From JAUVKA01 sp964465145 (GTDB lineage: Bacteria; Bacteroidota; Bacteroidia; Bacteroidales; UBA12481): a DNA stretch of 54,780 nt. Made by a program: the position numbers and the translations under genes. Of the stretch, positions 17,607 through 25,682 are shown piece by piece; position 1 is the first letter of the stretch, and each line of letters begins with the position of its first letter. The stretch is from assembly GCA_964465145.1 (NCBI GenBank), contig CAYXJR010000017.1:1-54780 (forward strand), in the 5' to 3' direction. The notes beneath the pieces were generated by a model that saw only the letters and a program-made list of their open reading frames with translations, did no database searches and was not told the origin of the DNA.

Positions 17607-19064
17607 TCAGTAAGAAATATTAAAAATGGTATGCCGGTCGAGTTCCTGCCAGTACCGGTAAGCCAATTCCTCTATATAATCCCAGTACTTGTACGACATC
17701 CCAAACTGTTGAAAGCCTTTACTGATGTCCGCCTCAATGCGATCCGTAATCTCCTTTATAAGTTCGATCCTGACTGTTTTGCCGTTAAAAGTGAAAGTTG
17801 CAGTCGGGATGGGGAGAACCGTTTTGTCTAAAGTGATCAATCCCTGACCGATAGTAGCTCCGGTACTGATTTGTATCCCATCGTTCAGACAACTCAATGG
17901 AGGTTCGCTTCCGGCATGGGAAACGACTTCGAGATTATTGATCCCGACATTAAAATATTCCAAGGCTCTGACCCCCATTTTAACCCCAATTATGGAGTAA
18001 ATACCCGTGTGGCCATGAATCTCGTTGGTAAGCACGACCGATTTCCATTCGGTTAATCCAAAATCCCCGATCACCTTTGGCAGAAATATGGCAACGTTAT
18101 TCTTATAGAGGTCAGGATTAACGGGAAAATCAGTGAAAACACGGTTATTTGGCTTGAGGCTGGAACTCAGAACAGATGAAATCAGATCGGCGATATAGGA
18201 AACCGGGATATTTTTTTCAAGAGTAAAAACGGCAGGTTTCTTATTATCCGGGAAAGTAAACACTATCGGGCAGGTTAGCCAAAGAGGAACCAGATCATCA
18301 CCAATTTCCAGGTGGATTTCCTTTTCTGGATTTGATTTGGCAATCTGATAATGAATATCAGCAATATGGTGCGCATAAATTGAGCCAGTACTATCCAATT
18401 TATGAATGTAAGCCTGATCACAAACAAAGGCTGGCCGGTCATTGGAAACCACCTGTAACGGAATTGACAGAGATTCAATATACTTATAACTCACTGGATC
18501 AATCTGATAATTAAACCCTTTTTTAAAATCACCGTCATTGTACCAAATGATCCTTTCGACCATTTGTAATTTCTCAGGATTGTTCTTGATCCAATCGGCG
18601 AAATTGGTGAGTGCTCCTAAAGCAATTAGGATAATCTTGTTAGAATAAGATTTCGTTATCTCATTCATCAGTTCACCTGCTGTCGGGTAAGACTTCGGAC
18701 TAATAAAATCGCTATTACCCCAGGAAACTGAACCGGCAAACCCGCTCCAGAAAGGCAAGGCTTTATCCAAAGAACGTCCCATTCCAACCGGAATACCCTC
18801 GTGATGGAAATAAGCAAGAAGGCTACTTACTTTACTTACAGAATTTTCTGCATTCAAAGTCCCCTGCGAGCCAATGATACCAAGTACCCGGATATCGTTA
18901 CAGGCCAAGAGCATTGTTACAGCCCGCAGGTCATCAATGGCGGCATCGGTATCAATGATGACATGGTATTTAGGTTTTCCTGAGTGGCCATACAGAGCTG
19001 GTGCTACAAACGTTGAGATGAGAGGGAGAAAGATCAGGATAAATAGTTTTTGGTGATGCTTCAT
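17607..19064 (-). CDS. Secreted nucleoside hydrolase fused to an FmdE-like domain
   Basis: 485 residues with a signal peptide (hydrophobic 7-22). Residues 32-270 form an inosine/uridine-type nucleoside hydrolase: calcium-binding DTDAAIDD (38-45), GALTNFADWI (150-159) and DDLVPLW (256-262). Residues about 345-485 look like the FmdE family (formylmethanofuran dehydrogenase subunit E): NEIHGHTGIYSIIGVKMG (348 on), then PPLSCLNDGIQ and STGATIGQG. Free-standing FmdE proteins bind metal through the HGH and Cys region. HGH and one Cys are present here, while the usual GCT is GAT. The hydrolase would split nucleosides, or related N-ribosides, in the periplasm. The role of the FmdE part is unknown. 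The gene stands alone. Confidence 0.8.
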   Translation of the reverse strand: MKHHQKLFILIFLPLISTFVAPALYGHSGKPKYHVIIDTDAAIDDLRAVTMLLACNDIRVLGIIGSQGTLNAENSVSKVSSLLAYFHHEGIPVGMGRSLDKALPFWSGFAGSVSWGNSDFISPKSYPTAGELMNEITKSYSNKIILIALGALTNFADWIKNNPEKLQMVERIIWYNDGDFKKGFNYQIDPVSYKYIESLSIPLQVVSNDRPAFVCDQAYIHKLDSTGSIYAHHIADIHYQIAKSNPEKEIHLEIGDDLVPLWLTCPIVFTFPDNKKPAVFTLEKNIPVSYIADLISSVLSSSLKPNNRVFTDFPVNPDLYKNNVAIFLPKVIGDFGLTEWKSVVLTNEIHGHTGIYSIIGVKMGVRALEYFNVGINNLEVVSHAGSEPPLSCLNDGIQISTGATIGQGLITLDKTVLPIPTATFTFNGKTVRIELIKEITDRIEADISKGFQQFGMSYKYWDYIEELAYRYWQELDRHTIFNISY

Positions 19065-19477
19065 CCTTGGATTTTTAAATTTAAATCAAGTTGGTTTTAT
19101 CATTAACACAAATGTAACCCGCTTGAAGGATTAGACCAACAAACTATGAGACTTCTCTCGAAACCAGGAGAAGTGCCGATTTGAAAGACAAGATTCTGGC
19201 TGTTTTCAAAGTTTCGCGCCAAATACGTGCCGGATTAAGACCGAGTTTTTGGTCAGGCCGGATGAAAAGAGCATGGCAAAGATCAGAGTAATCGCAAACA
19301 AGTTATTCTTCGTTTTTCCCTTCGACATGATATTTTCATTTACGATACCATAAGGCGGCCCAGGTAGCCAGGCTGGTCATCATCCCTGCCGTCAGATCAA
19401 CCACCCGTCCAAGACAGGGACAAATGAGGATAACCCTTAAAAATTCCATATCCCTTTGTTTTGAATAAGATTTTACC
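19065..19477. other. Gene-poor stretch with two tiny minus-strand open frames
   Basis: Only two short frames are seen, both on the minus strand. One is 40 codons (19333-19211, starting MSKGKTKNNLFAITLIF), shaped like an isolated signal peptide. The other is 37 codons (19449-19336), hydrophobic and Cys-containing (LICPCLGRVVDL). Neither has a recognisable family. They look like remains of deleted genes and are not called as CDS. Confidence 0.35.
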
Positions 19478-19485
19478 TACCTTTG
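19478..19485 (+). promoter_or_regulatory. Promoter -7 element of higBA
   Basis: TACCTTTG is an exact TAnnTTTG match, 24 bp before the higB start. TTTG at 19454-19457 lies 20 bp upstream, the expected -33 position. HigA probably represses here, but no operator palindrome was identified. Confidence 0.65.
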
Positions 19486-19509
19486 ACGTTAGTATCTTAA
19501 GGCATTAGT

Positions 19510-19794
19510 ATGATAATATCATTCGGTTCAAAAGAGACTGAGAATATTTGGAAAGGCATTAAATCTCTTAAGATACCTATTGAAATACAACAGGTTGCCC
19601 GGCGAAAACTCAGGATGCTCAACAACGCTCAAACGCTGCATGATCTGAAAGTACCGCCTTCAAACCGATTGGAGAAACTTGCCGGGAACCTCAAAGGGTT
19701 CTATAGCATACGGATCAATGATCAATGGAGAATAATATTCAAATGGAAAACGAGTCAGGTTATTGACGCTGAGATTATCGATTATCATAAATAA
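19510..19794 (+). CDS. higB: HigB-type toxin (RelE/ParE superfamily)
   Basis: 94 residues of the plasmid-maintenance killer family. It opens MIISFGSKETENIWKG, has the central ARRKLRMLNNAQTLHDLKVPPSNRLEKL and ends with GFYSIRINDQWRIIFKW plus a terminal DYHK. HigB toxins are ribosome-dependent mRNA endonucleases. The catalytic C-terminal strand with Arg and Trp (WRIIF) is present and the length is standard. Toxin first, antitoxin second is the hallmark order of higBA. The antitoxin begins 7 bp downstream. Confidence 0.92.
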   Translation: MIISFGSKETENIWKGIKSLKIPIEIQQVARRKLRMLNNAQTLHDLKVPPSNRLEKLAGNLKGFYSIRINDQWRIIFKWKTSQVIDAEIIDYHK

Positions 19795-19801
19795 AACTGC
19801 A

Positions 19802-20137
19802 ATGGAAAAGCTCGCAAACATACATCCTGGAGAAGTCGTATTGGAGGAGTTCCTCATCCCGATGAACATCTCAGCCTACAGGCTATCAAAAGATATTGGT
19901 ATTCCTCAAACCAGGATATCCCAGATCATCAAGGGTAACAGGAGAATTACGGCTGACACTGCCTTGAGGCTGAGTGCTTATTTTGGTACAACTGCCAAGT
20001 TCTGGCTCGGGCTTCAAGATGATTATGATCTGGAACAAGAAATTTCCCTGATTCCTGAAGTGATCAAATCCATAAGAACCCGCACAGCTGTTAAGCCTGT
20101 TTCCAAACCTCCGGGCCTACGGACAGAAACCACATAA
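19802..20137 (+). CDS. higA: HigA-type antitoxin (XRE helix-turn-helix)
   Basis: 111 residues. It starts MEKLANIHPGEVVLEEF, continues with the HTH block YRLSKDIGIPQTRISQIIKG, and ends the domain at FGTTAKFWLGLQDDYDLE, all standard for HigA. It neutralises HigB and represses the operon. The ATG at 19802 is chosen because the family begins here; an upstream in-frame start would overlap higB. The family normally ends about ten residues after DYDLEQE. Here the tail (KPVSKPPGLRTETT) is extra and appears to be encoded by the group II intron inserted at this spot. Confidence 0.92.
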   Translation: MEKLANIHPGEVVLEEFLIPMNISAYRLSKDIGIPQTRISQIIKGNRRITADTALRLSAYFGTTAKFWLGLQDDYDLEQEISLIPEVIKSIRTRTAVKPVSKPPGLRTETT

Positions 20138-20953
20138 GAGGCTACTATTGTTGGGTGAGACTGCAAAACAAGTTGAAGCCCGAAGCTGTACGGAAACAGT
20201 AGGAGTAAATGTGGAGGCCACACGGAGGGAAAGTTATCGCACCTTACCCGGGGAGATCTGGCAGAATCATGCAACCCATTTGGGGACATATGTCTGAATT
20301 GCCAGAAGTCAGCCGAGGCCGTAGTACTGAAGATATCCTGTGAAAGCAGGAAGGAGGAAAGGGCTGAACATTAAATGGTGGTGCACCAGGGGTTGATGGT
20401 ATGAGTGTTGATGAACTTCAGCTATGGTTTTCGACCTGGGCGGAAGGCGCATGACGCAGTCCACCAGGCACAAAGCTATCTGAATGATGGATACATTTGG
20501 ATTGTAGATATCGATATGGAGAAGTTCTTCGATCGAGTCAACCACGACAGGTTGAAGCAGAAGACAGATGGCTGGGTAAGCTACTTCTATATTGCAGATG
20601 CTATTAAGATGCTCGGGAGATTGGATTCTTGGCTACGGTTCCGAGTTAGGATGTGTATCTGGAAACAGTGGAAACGTGTTCGCACCCGATTCAGGGAATT
20701 GCGGAGACTTGGTATGTCGGTAAAGGATTGCCTTCGAGCAGCTAATACCCGTAAGGGTTATTGCAGAACAGCTCATAATCCTTTTCTGCAATCTGCCCTG
20801 TCCAACAAGTGCTTACGTGAAATGGGTTACAGCGAATTGCTCGCTGTTTATTTTCTTAGAAACTCAGTTTAATGAACCGCCCTGTACGGAACCGTACGCA
20901 GGGTGGTGTGAGAGGACAGATAGGGAAATAATCCCTATCTTCCTACTCGATTA
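20090..20953 (+). mobile_element. Degenerate group II intron inserted at the 3' end of higA
   Basis: Domain I-type sequence (CTCCGGGCCTACGGACAG, then GAAGCCCGAAGCTGTACGG and CCCGGGGAGATCTGGCAG) precedes a broken intron-encoded protein. After its stop come a domain V-like hairpin (GAACCGCCCTGTACGG to CGTACGCAGGGTGGTG, 20875-20910) and a domain VI-like stem (AGATAGGG/CCCTATCT, about 20921-20941). The element ends near CCTACTCGATT, the usual 3' boundary of this intron class. The 5' boundary is fuzzy (20085-20155). The total of about 0.86 kb is less than half the normal 1.9-2.5 kb, mainly because of deletions in the protein-coding part. Confidence 0.8.
20405..20872 (+). pseudogene. Group II intron reverse transcriptase/maturase, catalytic core deleted
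   Basis: Three pieces of an LtrA-type protein are joined. GAPGVDGMSVDEL lies just upstream (20382-20420) in another frame. The main frame carries FSYGFRPGRKAHDAV and VDIDMEKFFDRVNHDRL, then jumps to the maturase end (GWVSYFYIADAIKMLGR, MCIWKQWKRVRTR, ANTRKGYCRTAHNP). About 250 residues with the YADD active site are missing, and there is a frame change at the first joint. No reverse transcriptase activity is possible. Any mobility would depend on a helper protein from another copy. Confidence 0.85.
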
Positions 20954-21024
20954 TTTCTGGCAAGATTTTGCCATGGTTCCAACAGCTAAACGGTTTATCC
21001 GTTCAATTTTTATAATTTTGTAAT

Positions 21025-21408
21025 ATGGAACCCGATAAGACATATATGGAGTGGTACTTTCAAGCTGATTATGATTTGGAGGTTTCTGAGGATATGTTCA
21101 AGTCGGGACGCTACGTCTATTGTATTTTTATGTGCCACCTCAGTCTGGAAAAGGGTTTGAAGGGATTATTCAATAAAAGAACCGGCGAGTACCCTCCAAA
21201 ATCTCATAACCTCCTTTACTTTGTCGAAAGGATCGGGCTGGTATTAGCCGATAGCGATCAGGACTTTTTATTTGCCCTGAACAAAATTTCTGTTCCAACA
21301 CGATACCCGGAAAACCTAAAGGATTTGATCAAGGAATTTAACAAGGTCGATACGGAAAGAATTCTCCTTACCTCAAAGAAGACATTGAAATGGATCAAGC
21401 AGCAGTAA
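21025..21408 (+). CDS. HEPN domain protein (partner of a nucleotidyltransferase)
   Basis: 127 residues, all helical. Typical HEPN features are WYFQADYDLEVSEDMFKSG at the start, MCHLSLEKGLKGLF (H38) in the second helix, KSHNLLYFVERIGL, and TRYPENLKDL. HEPN proteins of this class are often RNases or regulators held in check by a paired MNT protein. The strict Rx4-6H nuclease motif is not obvious: R29 and H38 are eight residues apart. The downstream MNT gene overlaps its end by 19 bp. TAATTTTG at 21013-21020 matches the -7 promoter consensus just before the ATG, so the message could be nearly leaderless. Confidence 0.88.
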   Translation: MEPDKTYMEWYFQADYDLEVSEDMFKSGRYVYCIFMCHLSLEKGLKGLFNKRTGEYPPKSHNLLYFVERIGLVLADSDQDFLFALNKISVPTRYPENLKDLIKEFNKVDTERILLTSKKTLKWIKQQ

Positions 21409-21707
21409 ATACTATCATCGGGTTTCTTGAGTCCTGTCTGAAAGAGGAAGGTCTTAATAATGTATCAATCGCGGTATTCGGGTCTGCATTAAGTAATACG
21501 ATGGGTCCTGATAGTGATATCGACCTGATCATAATCTCTCCCGATTTTGTTGGAAAGAACATTCATGCGAGGGGGAAAATGACAATGATTTCAGAAATAA
21601 AGACACTCCGGAAATTTATGATCCCGATGGATGTACTAAATCTTACTCCGGAAGAGTATGATTCTATGGTCAAGCGGAATATGTTTCCAAGCAAGGTTGT
21701 CGTCTAA
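21390..21707 (+). CDS. MNT-type nucleotidyltransferase
   Basis: 105 residues with the pol-beta nucleotidyltransferase motif GSx10DxD (G31, S32, D43, D45: FGSALSN through SDIDLIIIS) and a possible third acidic residue in FMIPMDVLN. Proteins of this size AMPylate a HEPN partner or act as its antitoxin. It overlaps the HEPN gene, which argues for translational coupling and a two-protein complex. Unlike the broken pair at 1-414, both frames here are complete, and the order is HEPN first. Confidence 0.9.
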   Translation: MDQAAVNTIIGFLESCLKEEGLNNVSIAVFGSALSNTMGPDSDIDLIIISPDFVGKNIHARGKMTMISEIKTLRKFMIPMDVLNLTPEEYDSMVKRNMFPSKVVV

Positions 21708-22110
21708 CCATATCTCCGAATAGTTCAGGTATCCTTTTTTCATTTGGAAATGTTTAATGAAAATCCTTGCCATCAATTGCAAATATCCGTACCCTTGACC
21801 AATTAAAATCGGATTAAATTGACCATCTGAAAATTGTTTTTAATCAGTTGATTTTCAATTATTTTTTATGTTGTATTCTAAAACCGGCTTCGCTTGGTCA
21901 TTTTCATCGTTTTTCCCATATTAGGGCGAATTTGAATTGAAATACCATACCAGATCACTTTTAAAATCTTCCAAATCGCCGGCAATCAGCTTCTTATGGC
22001 CGTCATAAATGACATACGAAGTAATATAATCAATTAGGAAATAACCGTCCAGTTCCTTCTGCCATTGCGACATATCGCAAATCATTTGTGTGGCACCGCT
22101 ACTGAGGCCA
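21708..22110. other. Gene-free stretch with an unidentified minus-strand fragment
   Basis: No recognisable gene. A minus-strand frame (about 22090-21921, MICDMSQWQKELDGYF to a stop after WYFNSNSP) is open for some 56 codons. It has protein-like composition, but no family was recognised and no promoter was seen. It may be a scrap of a deleted gene. Confidence 0.3.
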
Positions 22111-22160
22111 GCATCCACCCCAAACCCCTCCTTCGTCAAGGAGGGGCTTTTTTTTGTTGC
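22111..22160 (+). repeat. Second copy of the GCATCCACCCC hairpin element
   Basis: Nearly identical to 15938-15985: GCATCCACCCCAAA, a 9-bp stem CCCCTCCTT/AAGGAGGGG (22125-22146, loop CGTC), a T-tract and GTTGC. It has the shape of an intrinsic terminator but no gene ends immediately upstream, so it is better seen as a dispersed element. Confidence 0.8.
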
Positions 22161-22181
22161 ATGATACCACGCTTCAATTAC

Positions 22182-22397
22182 TCACAGAACAAAAGGGATA
22201 ACGGCTTTTCGCCGGGCAGGGTAATTACCAAAATGTTGTTTATACCATCTGTGATGCGAAAGAGCCCGCGGAATAAGATTAGCGATTGTCCATGCCAAAA
22301 ACGCAACAGCAGCCAGGTTCCAGCACATGATAACATAACCTGTCCACTCAATAATTTCCCCTAAATGATTAGAGCAGCTTAATTTACCATTAACCAT
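22182..22397 (-). pseudogene. C-terminal fragment of a steroid 5-alpha-reductase family protein
   Basis: The 71-codon frame contains SNHLGEIIEWTGYVIMCW, FLAWTIANLIPRALSHHRW and FGNYPARRKAVIPFVL. These match the C-terminal third of 3-oxo-5-alpha-steroid 4-dehydrogenase-like membrane proteins (about 255 residues). Everything upstream is missing: homology starts exactly where an ATTAACC-type heptamer array begins. The apparent start codon lies within the array. The fragment holds the family's NADPH-site region but cannot form an enzyme. Confidence 0.82.
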
Positions 22398-22440
22398 TAA
22401 TCATTATAATTAATCCCTTCTCCCTGTTCCCTGCTCCCTG
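22382..22440. repeat. Two adjacent heptamer arrays (ATTAACC and CTGYTCC types)
   Basis: About four degenerate units of ATTAACC (22382-22409) are followed by units of CTGTTCC/CTGCTCC (22417-22440). The block fills the space between the 5'-truncated reductase fragment and the stop codon of the metallopeptidase gene. Confidence 0.7.
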
Positions 22441-22441
22441 A

Positions 22442-23126
22442 TTAATTCCTCCTCCCGGCAAACATGGCAATGAAATACAGCAGTGAAGCCAATGATGACA
22501 GTGCGGCTACAACATATGTATAGGCGGCCCATTTGAGGGCATCCTTGGCCTGGGGATGGTTTTGAGTGGTGGTTATGCCACTGTCGCTTAACCAGGCCAG
22601 TGCCCTTCTGCTGGCATCAATCTCCACCGGAAGGGTGACAAATGCAGCAAAGGTAAATATGGCATAGCAAGCTATTATAACCATCAAAGCTGACTCAAGG
22701 CTGAAAAGGCCCTGGATGGCAAATACACCAAGAAACATGGCAATAAAAATCACATTCAGAATTTTTGAGCTTACATTTTGGATTGGAACCAGGGTGGACC
22801 TTAGCTTTAAAGGCGCATATTGCCTGGCATGCTGAATCGCATGCCCGCATTCATGTGCAGCTACCGCAGCAGCTGAGACACTACTCCCGTTATAGACATC
22901 AGGACTGAGATTAACCGTTTTTTTCAGGGGGTTGTAATGATCGGATAATGATCCCTTTACCGAAACAACCCGTACATCATTAATACCGTTCTCACGGAGC
23001 ATCCCTTCCGCTGAGATTCTGACCAATGGATACTTTTGAGTACCTGGAGAACTTCTGTTTGAGTACCCCGCCGATGATCATGCTTAAAAGCATGAATAAA
23101 CCGAAAATGATCCAATAACCTGTCAT
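22442..23126 (-). pseudogene. YugP-type zinc metallopeptidase, frameshifted near the N-terminus
   Basis: The main frame encodes a membrane zinc metallopeptidase with the HExxH site in AAVAAHECGHAIQHA, then membrane segments and the conserved end ALKWAAYTYVVAALSSLASLLYF. The normal N-terminus is present upstream but in another frame: an ATG at 23126 reads MTGYWIIFGLFMLLSMIIGG and continues FSRYSKVSIGQNLSG, then stops. The frames meet near 23005-23015, where the family normally has a few more residues (SGxEIAEGML). The main frame has only a TTG (23026) as its own start. A short deletion is the simplest cause. A truncated enzyme without its first membrane helix is conceivable, but the gene is probably inactive unless this is a sequencing error. 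Confidence 0.8.
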
Positions 23127-23349
23127 CTTTTTAATATTTAATCGAAGATAACAAAATGAATGCCTGTTTCTTCCTCTAAACCGTAATGAACGAAAATGGT
23201 TTTCTTTTTGTCGAATTTTTATATAAATTATTCGATTTAGGGCAATCTATTTAATTCCACGGCTCAAGGCAAAATAGTACACAACATGGATAATGCAAAT
23301 AATAATACTTTAAGTTTTTTGCTTGATATTTAAGATAAAAATTCTAATC

Positions 23350-25584
23350 ATGAAAACCTATCATTTAACCATTGCCTGCTTAGCATCATTTTTATTTCTC
23401 GGGACTGGGTATACCCAGGTTATGACAAGTATTTTGGATGGTGAACCACATCAATCTGAAGTATACGATTCCTACAACCATTTTAAAGCTGGAGGAGATA
23501 CCATTTGGAGTACTACTTTCGACTGGGAAGATCCTGATTCTCCAAGGGGATGGACCCTTCCTGCTGGATGGGAAATCGGAGAAGTGACTGACTTTGGATT
23601 TAACTGGATATGGCAGAAGGACACCTTTAAATTTTTAAGCGATACCAGGTTCTTTGCCCCTCCCTCCCACTTTAAAACACCAGAGGATGGATTCCTGCTA
23701 ATGCCGATTCAGGCTTACAATATGGCAGATGGTGTTTTTACGGGCTACGATGTTGATGCATATATAATCACTGAATCAATCGACTGCTCAGATGCACCCT
23801 CGGTTATTGTCAACCTGAGCCAGTATTTCCGGTATTGCTGCTCCAATGTTTTCCTGGAAATGGCTGTCACCAATGATGCCGGGGTGCATTGGGCTGTTTA
23901 TGACATGACTTACGGGATTCCTGGCAACAGTATCGTTCCGCCAAAATACAGGGCGGTGGAAATTAATATTTCAGACGTTGCAGCAGGAATGAACGACGTA
24001 AGGATAAAATTCCAAATGAGAAATGCCGAAAACTATTACTGGTTCATTGATGATCTGGTGCTGACAGAAGCATATCAGATAGATCTTGCCCTTCAGGACT
24101 ATTGGGCAGAAATGAACGGAGGTTTTACCGAATCTGTCGGACATATTAATTACCTGCCCATGAGTCAGATCGGAACTGAGTCACCGGTTTCCGGCAGAAT
24201 TGGCGATTATGATTTCATTGGAGCAGTGCAGAATGTCGGAATGGAGGACACGTATGACGCTCACCTTAATGTTCAGGTTTTAAGGAACGGTGAGGAGGTG
24301 TCGGCGGTTAATTCTGAAACAACCGTACTATGGTCGCTCGACAGGGATACACTGGCTCCTGCTGAGCCCTTTTTCCCGGGAGATTACGGTGATTACCAGA
24401 TCAATTTTGATGCTGTTACCGATGGAGACCTTCGGACTGACAACAACCTTGAGAGTTATAACATTACAGTTAACGATACCCTTTACCTGCGCTCCGACCA
24501 ATCGGCAGAGGATGCTGCAAACAGCGGCGGATGGGGAGGTTCTAACCAGGCAGGGGATATGGTGGGCATGAAATATGATATTTATACCAATACTGAGATC
24601 AACTCCCTGACGGCTTATATAGCAAGTTTTAACGCCGACGAGTACCCTGGGTTCCAGTATGTTCTTCTAAAATATGTAATGGAGGAGGAAGCCTATATTG
24701 AATGGCTGGTAACAGATATTATTGACATGGACTCCACAATGGTGCGGACCTGGGTGACCATGGAAATTGAAAAAGATGGTGAAACGGAATTCCTGGAACC
24801 CGGAGAATATGTGGCCTGTGTAAGGATTTGGGGCGATAATGGAACTGAAATCGGGTCACAGGGGATGTGGATCGGCCGCGACCTTTCCACAAAAAGTGTT
24901 AACAAATACACCTATATCTACCTGGTTAGCAACCAATCTGAATTTTCTCCCGACAAACTCCTGCTTATCGGGATTAATCTTGATGAATCAGGTGGCCCGA
25001 CTGAGGCGCTGGTGACTTTTAATGTTGATATGAACAAACATATACTGAACGGCGAATTTAATCCACAATCAGATGAGCTGGATATTCCAGGAACATTCAA
25101 TGACTGGGAAGGTTCTGCCTCAATGGCGGATGATGACGGTGATGGGATATATTCACTGACCCTTGAGGGTTTCACTATAGCAGAAACCATTGAATTCAAA
25201 TACAGGATCAACAGGAACTGGGATACATCGGAATTTCCCATGGGAGGCCCGAACCGGAGTTATCAGATAAGGTACTGGAACGATCTTCACCACGTCTATA
25301 ATGGAGGTGAAACGACCGGTGTTACGACAATAGAAATGGATGTTTCAACCATGATTTATCCCAACCCGAATAATGGATCATTCATGATTGATATTAAATC
25401 AGGGGTATTACAATCATACAATATTTCAATGGTCAATTCCATAGGGATGTTGGTTTACAACAAAAAAATCGCAAATTGTTTATCCTATAATGAAAATTTG
25501 GTTCTGAATCTGCCATCCGGACTGTATTTCCTAATTATTGAGAATGATCTGGGGAGGACCACGAAAAAAGTAATAATTGAATAA
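23350..25584 (+). CDS. Secreted protein with T9SS C-terminal sorting domain
   Basis: 744 residues with a signal peptide (MKTYHLTIACLASFLFLG). The first half is beta-rich, with FDWEDPDSPRGWTLPAGWE and YYWFIDDLVLTEAY, a pattern seen in jelly-roll (MAM/concanavalin-like) domains. Around 565-650 is a carbohydrate-binding CBM20/48-like segment (DIPGTFNDWEGSA, DGDGIYSLTL, EFKYRINRNWD). The last about 80 residues form a type A sorting domain (MIYPNPNNGSF to a basic GRTTKKVIIE end). It is therefore exported by the type IX system and attached to the surface or released. No catalytic motif was recognised. A terminator follows, so it is probably monocistronic. Confidence 0.82.
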   Translation: MKTYHLTIACLASFLFLGTGYTQVMTSILDGEPHQSEVYDSYNHFKAGGDTIWSTTFDWEDPDSPRGWTLPAGWEIGEVTDFGFNWIWQKDTFKFLSDTRFFAPPSHFKTPEDGFLLMPIQAYNMADGVFTGYDVDAYIITESIDCSDAPSVIVNLSQYFRYCCSNVFLEMAVTNDAGVHWAVYDMTYGIPGNSIVPPKYRAVEINISDVAAGMNDVRIKFQMRNAENYYWFIDDLVLTEAYQIDLALQDYWAEMNGGFTESVGHINYLPMSQIGTESPVSGRIGDYDFIGAVQNVGMEDTYDAHLNVQVLRNGEEVSAVNSETTVLWSLDRDTLAPAEPFFPGDYGDYQINFDAVTDGDLRTDNNLESYNITVNDTLYLRSDQSAEDAANSGGWGGSNQAGDMVGMKYDIYTNTEINSLTAYIASFNADEYPGFQYVLLKYVMEEEAYIEWLVTDIIDMDSTMVRTWVTMEIEKDGETEFLEPGEYVACVRIWGDNGTEIGSQGMWIGRDLSTKSVNKYTYIYLVSNQSEFSPDKLLLIGINLDESGGPTEALVTFNVDMNKHILNGEFNPQSDELDIPGTFNDWEGSASMADDDGDGIYSLTLEGFTIAETIEFKYRINRNWDTSEFPMGGPNRSYQIRYWNDLHHVYNGGETTGVTTIEMDVSTMIYPNPNNGSFMIDIKSGVLQSYNISMVNSIGMLVYNKKIANCLSYNENLVLNLPSGLYFLIIENDLGRTTKKVIIE

Positions 25585-25605
25585 TAAAACCTGTTTAAAA
25601 TTTCC

Positions 25606-25657
25606 CCGGGGATTTCTCAGTAGCACTTTGCTGCTTTCCGGAATCCCCGGTTTTTTT
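25606..25657 (+). terminator. Intrinsic terminator after the T9SS protein gene
   Basis: The stem CCGGGGATT (25606-25614) pairs with AATCCCCGG (25642-25650), with further pairing inside the loop, followed by seven T. It separates the T9SS gene from the sulfatase locus and argues against any sulfatase start upstream of 25683. Confidence 0.88.
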
Positions 25658-25682
25658 GCCGGGACTCATTTTGAAATTTATA

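Noticed and set aside
20817..21023. Open frame overlapping the intron end
   Set aside because: It lies over the domain V and VI-like RNA structures and has no protein character.
21025..21707. HEPN-MNT pair called as HepT-MntA
   Set aside because: The strict Rx4-6H HepT motif is not seen and the HEPN protein is of the PF05168-like type, so only the broad HEPN-MNT label is used.
25656..25682. Upstream start for sulfatase 1
   Set aside because: It would place the first codons immediately after the terminator T-tract, and the lipoprotein signal is better from 25683.
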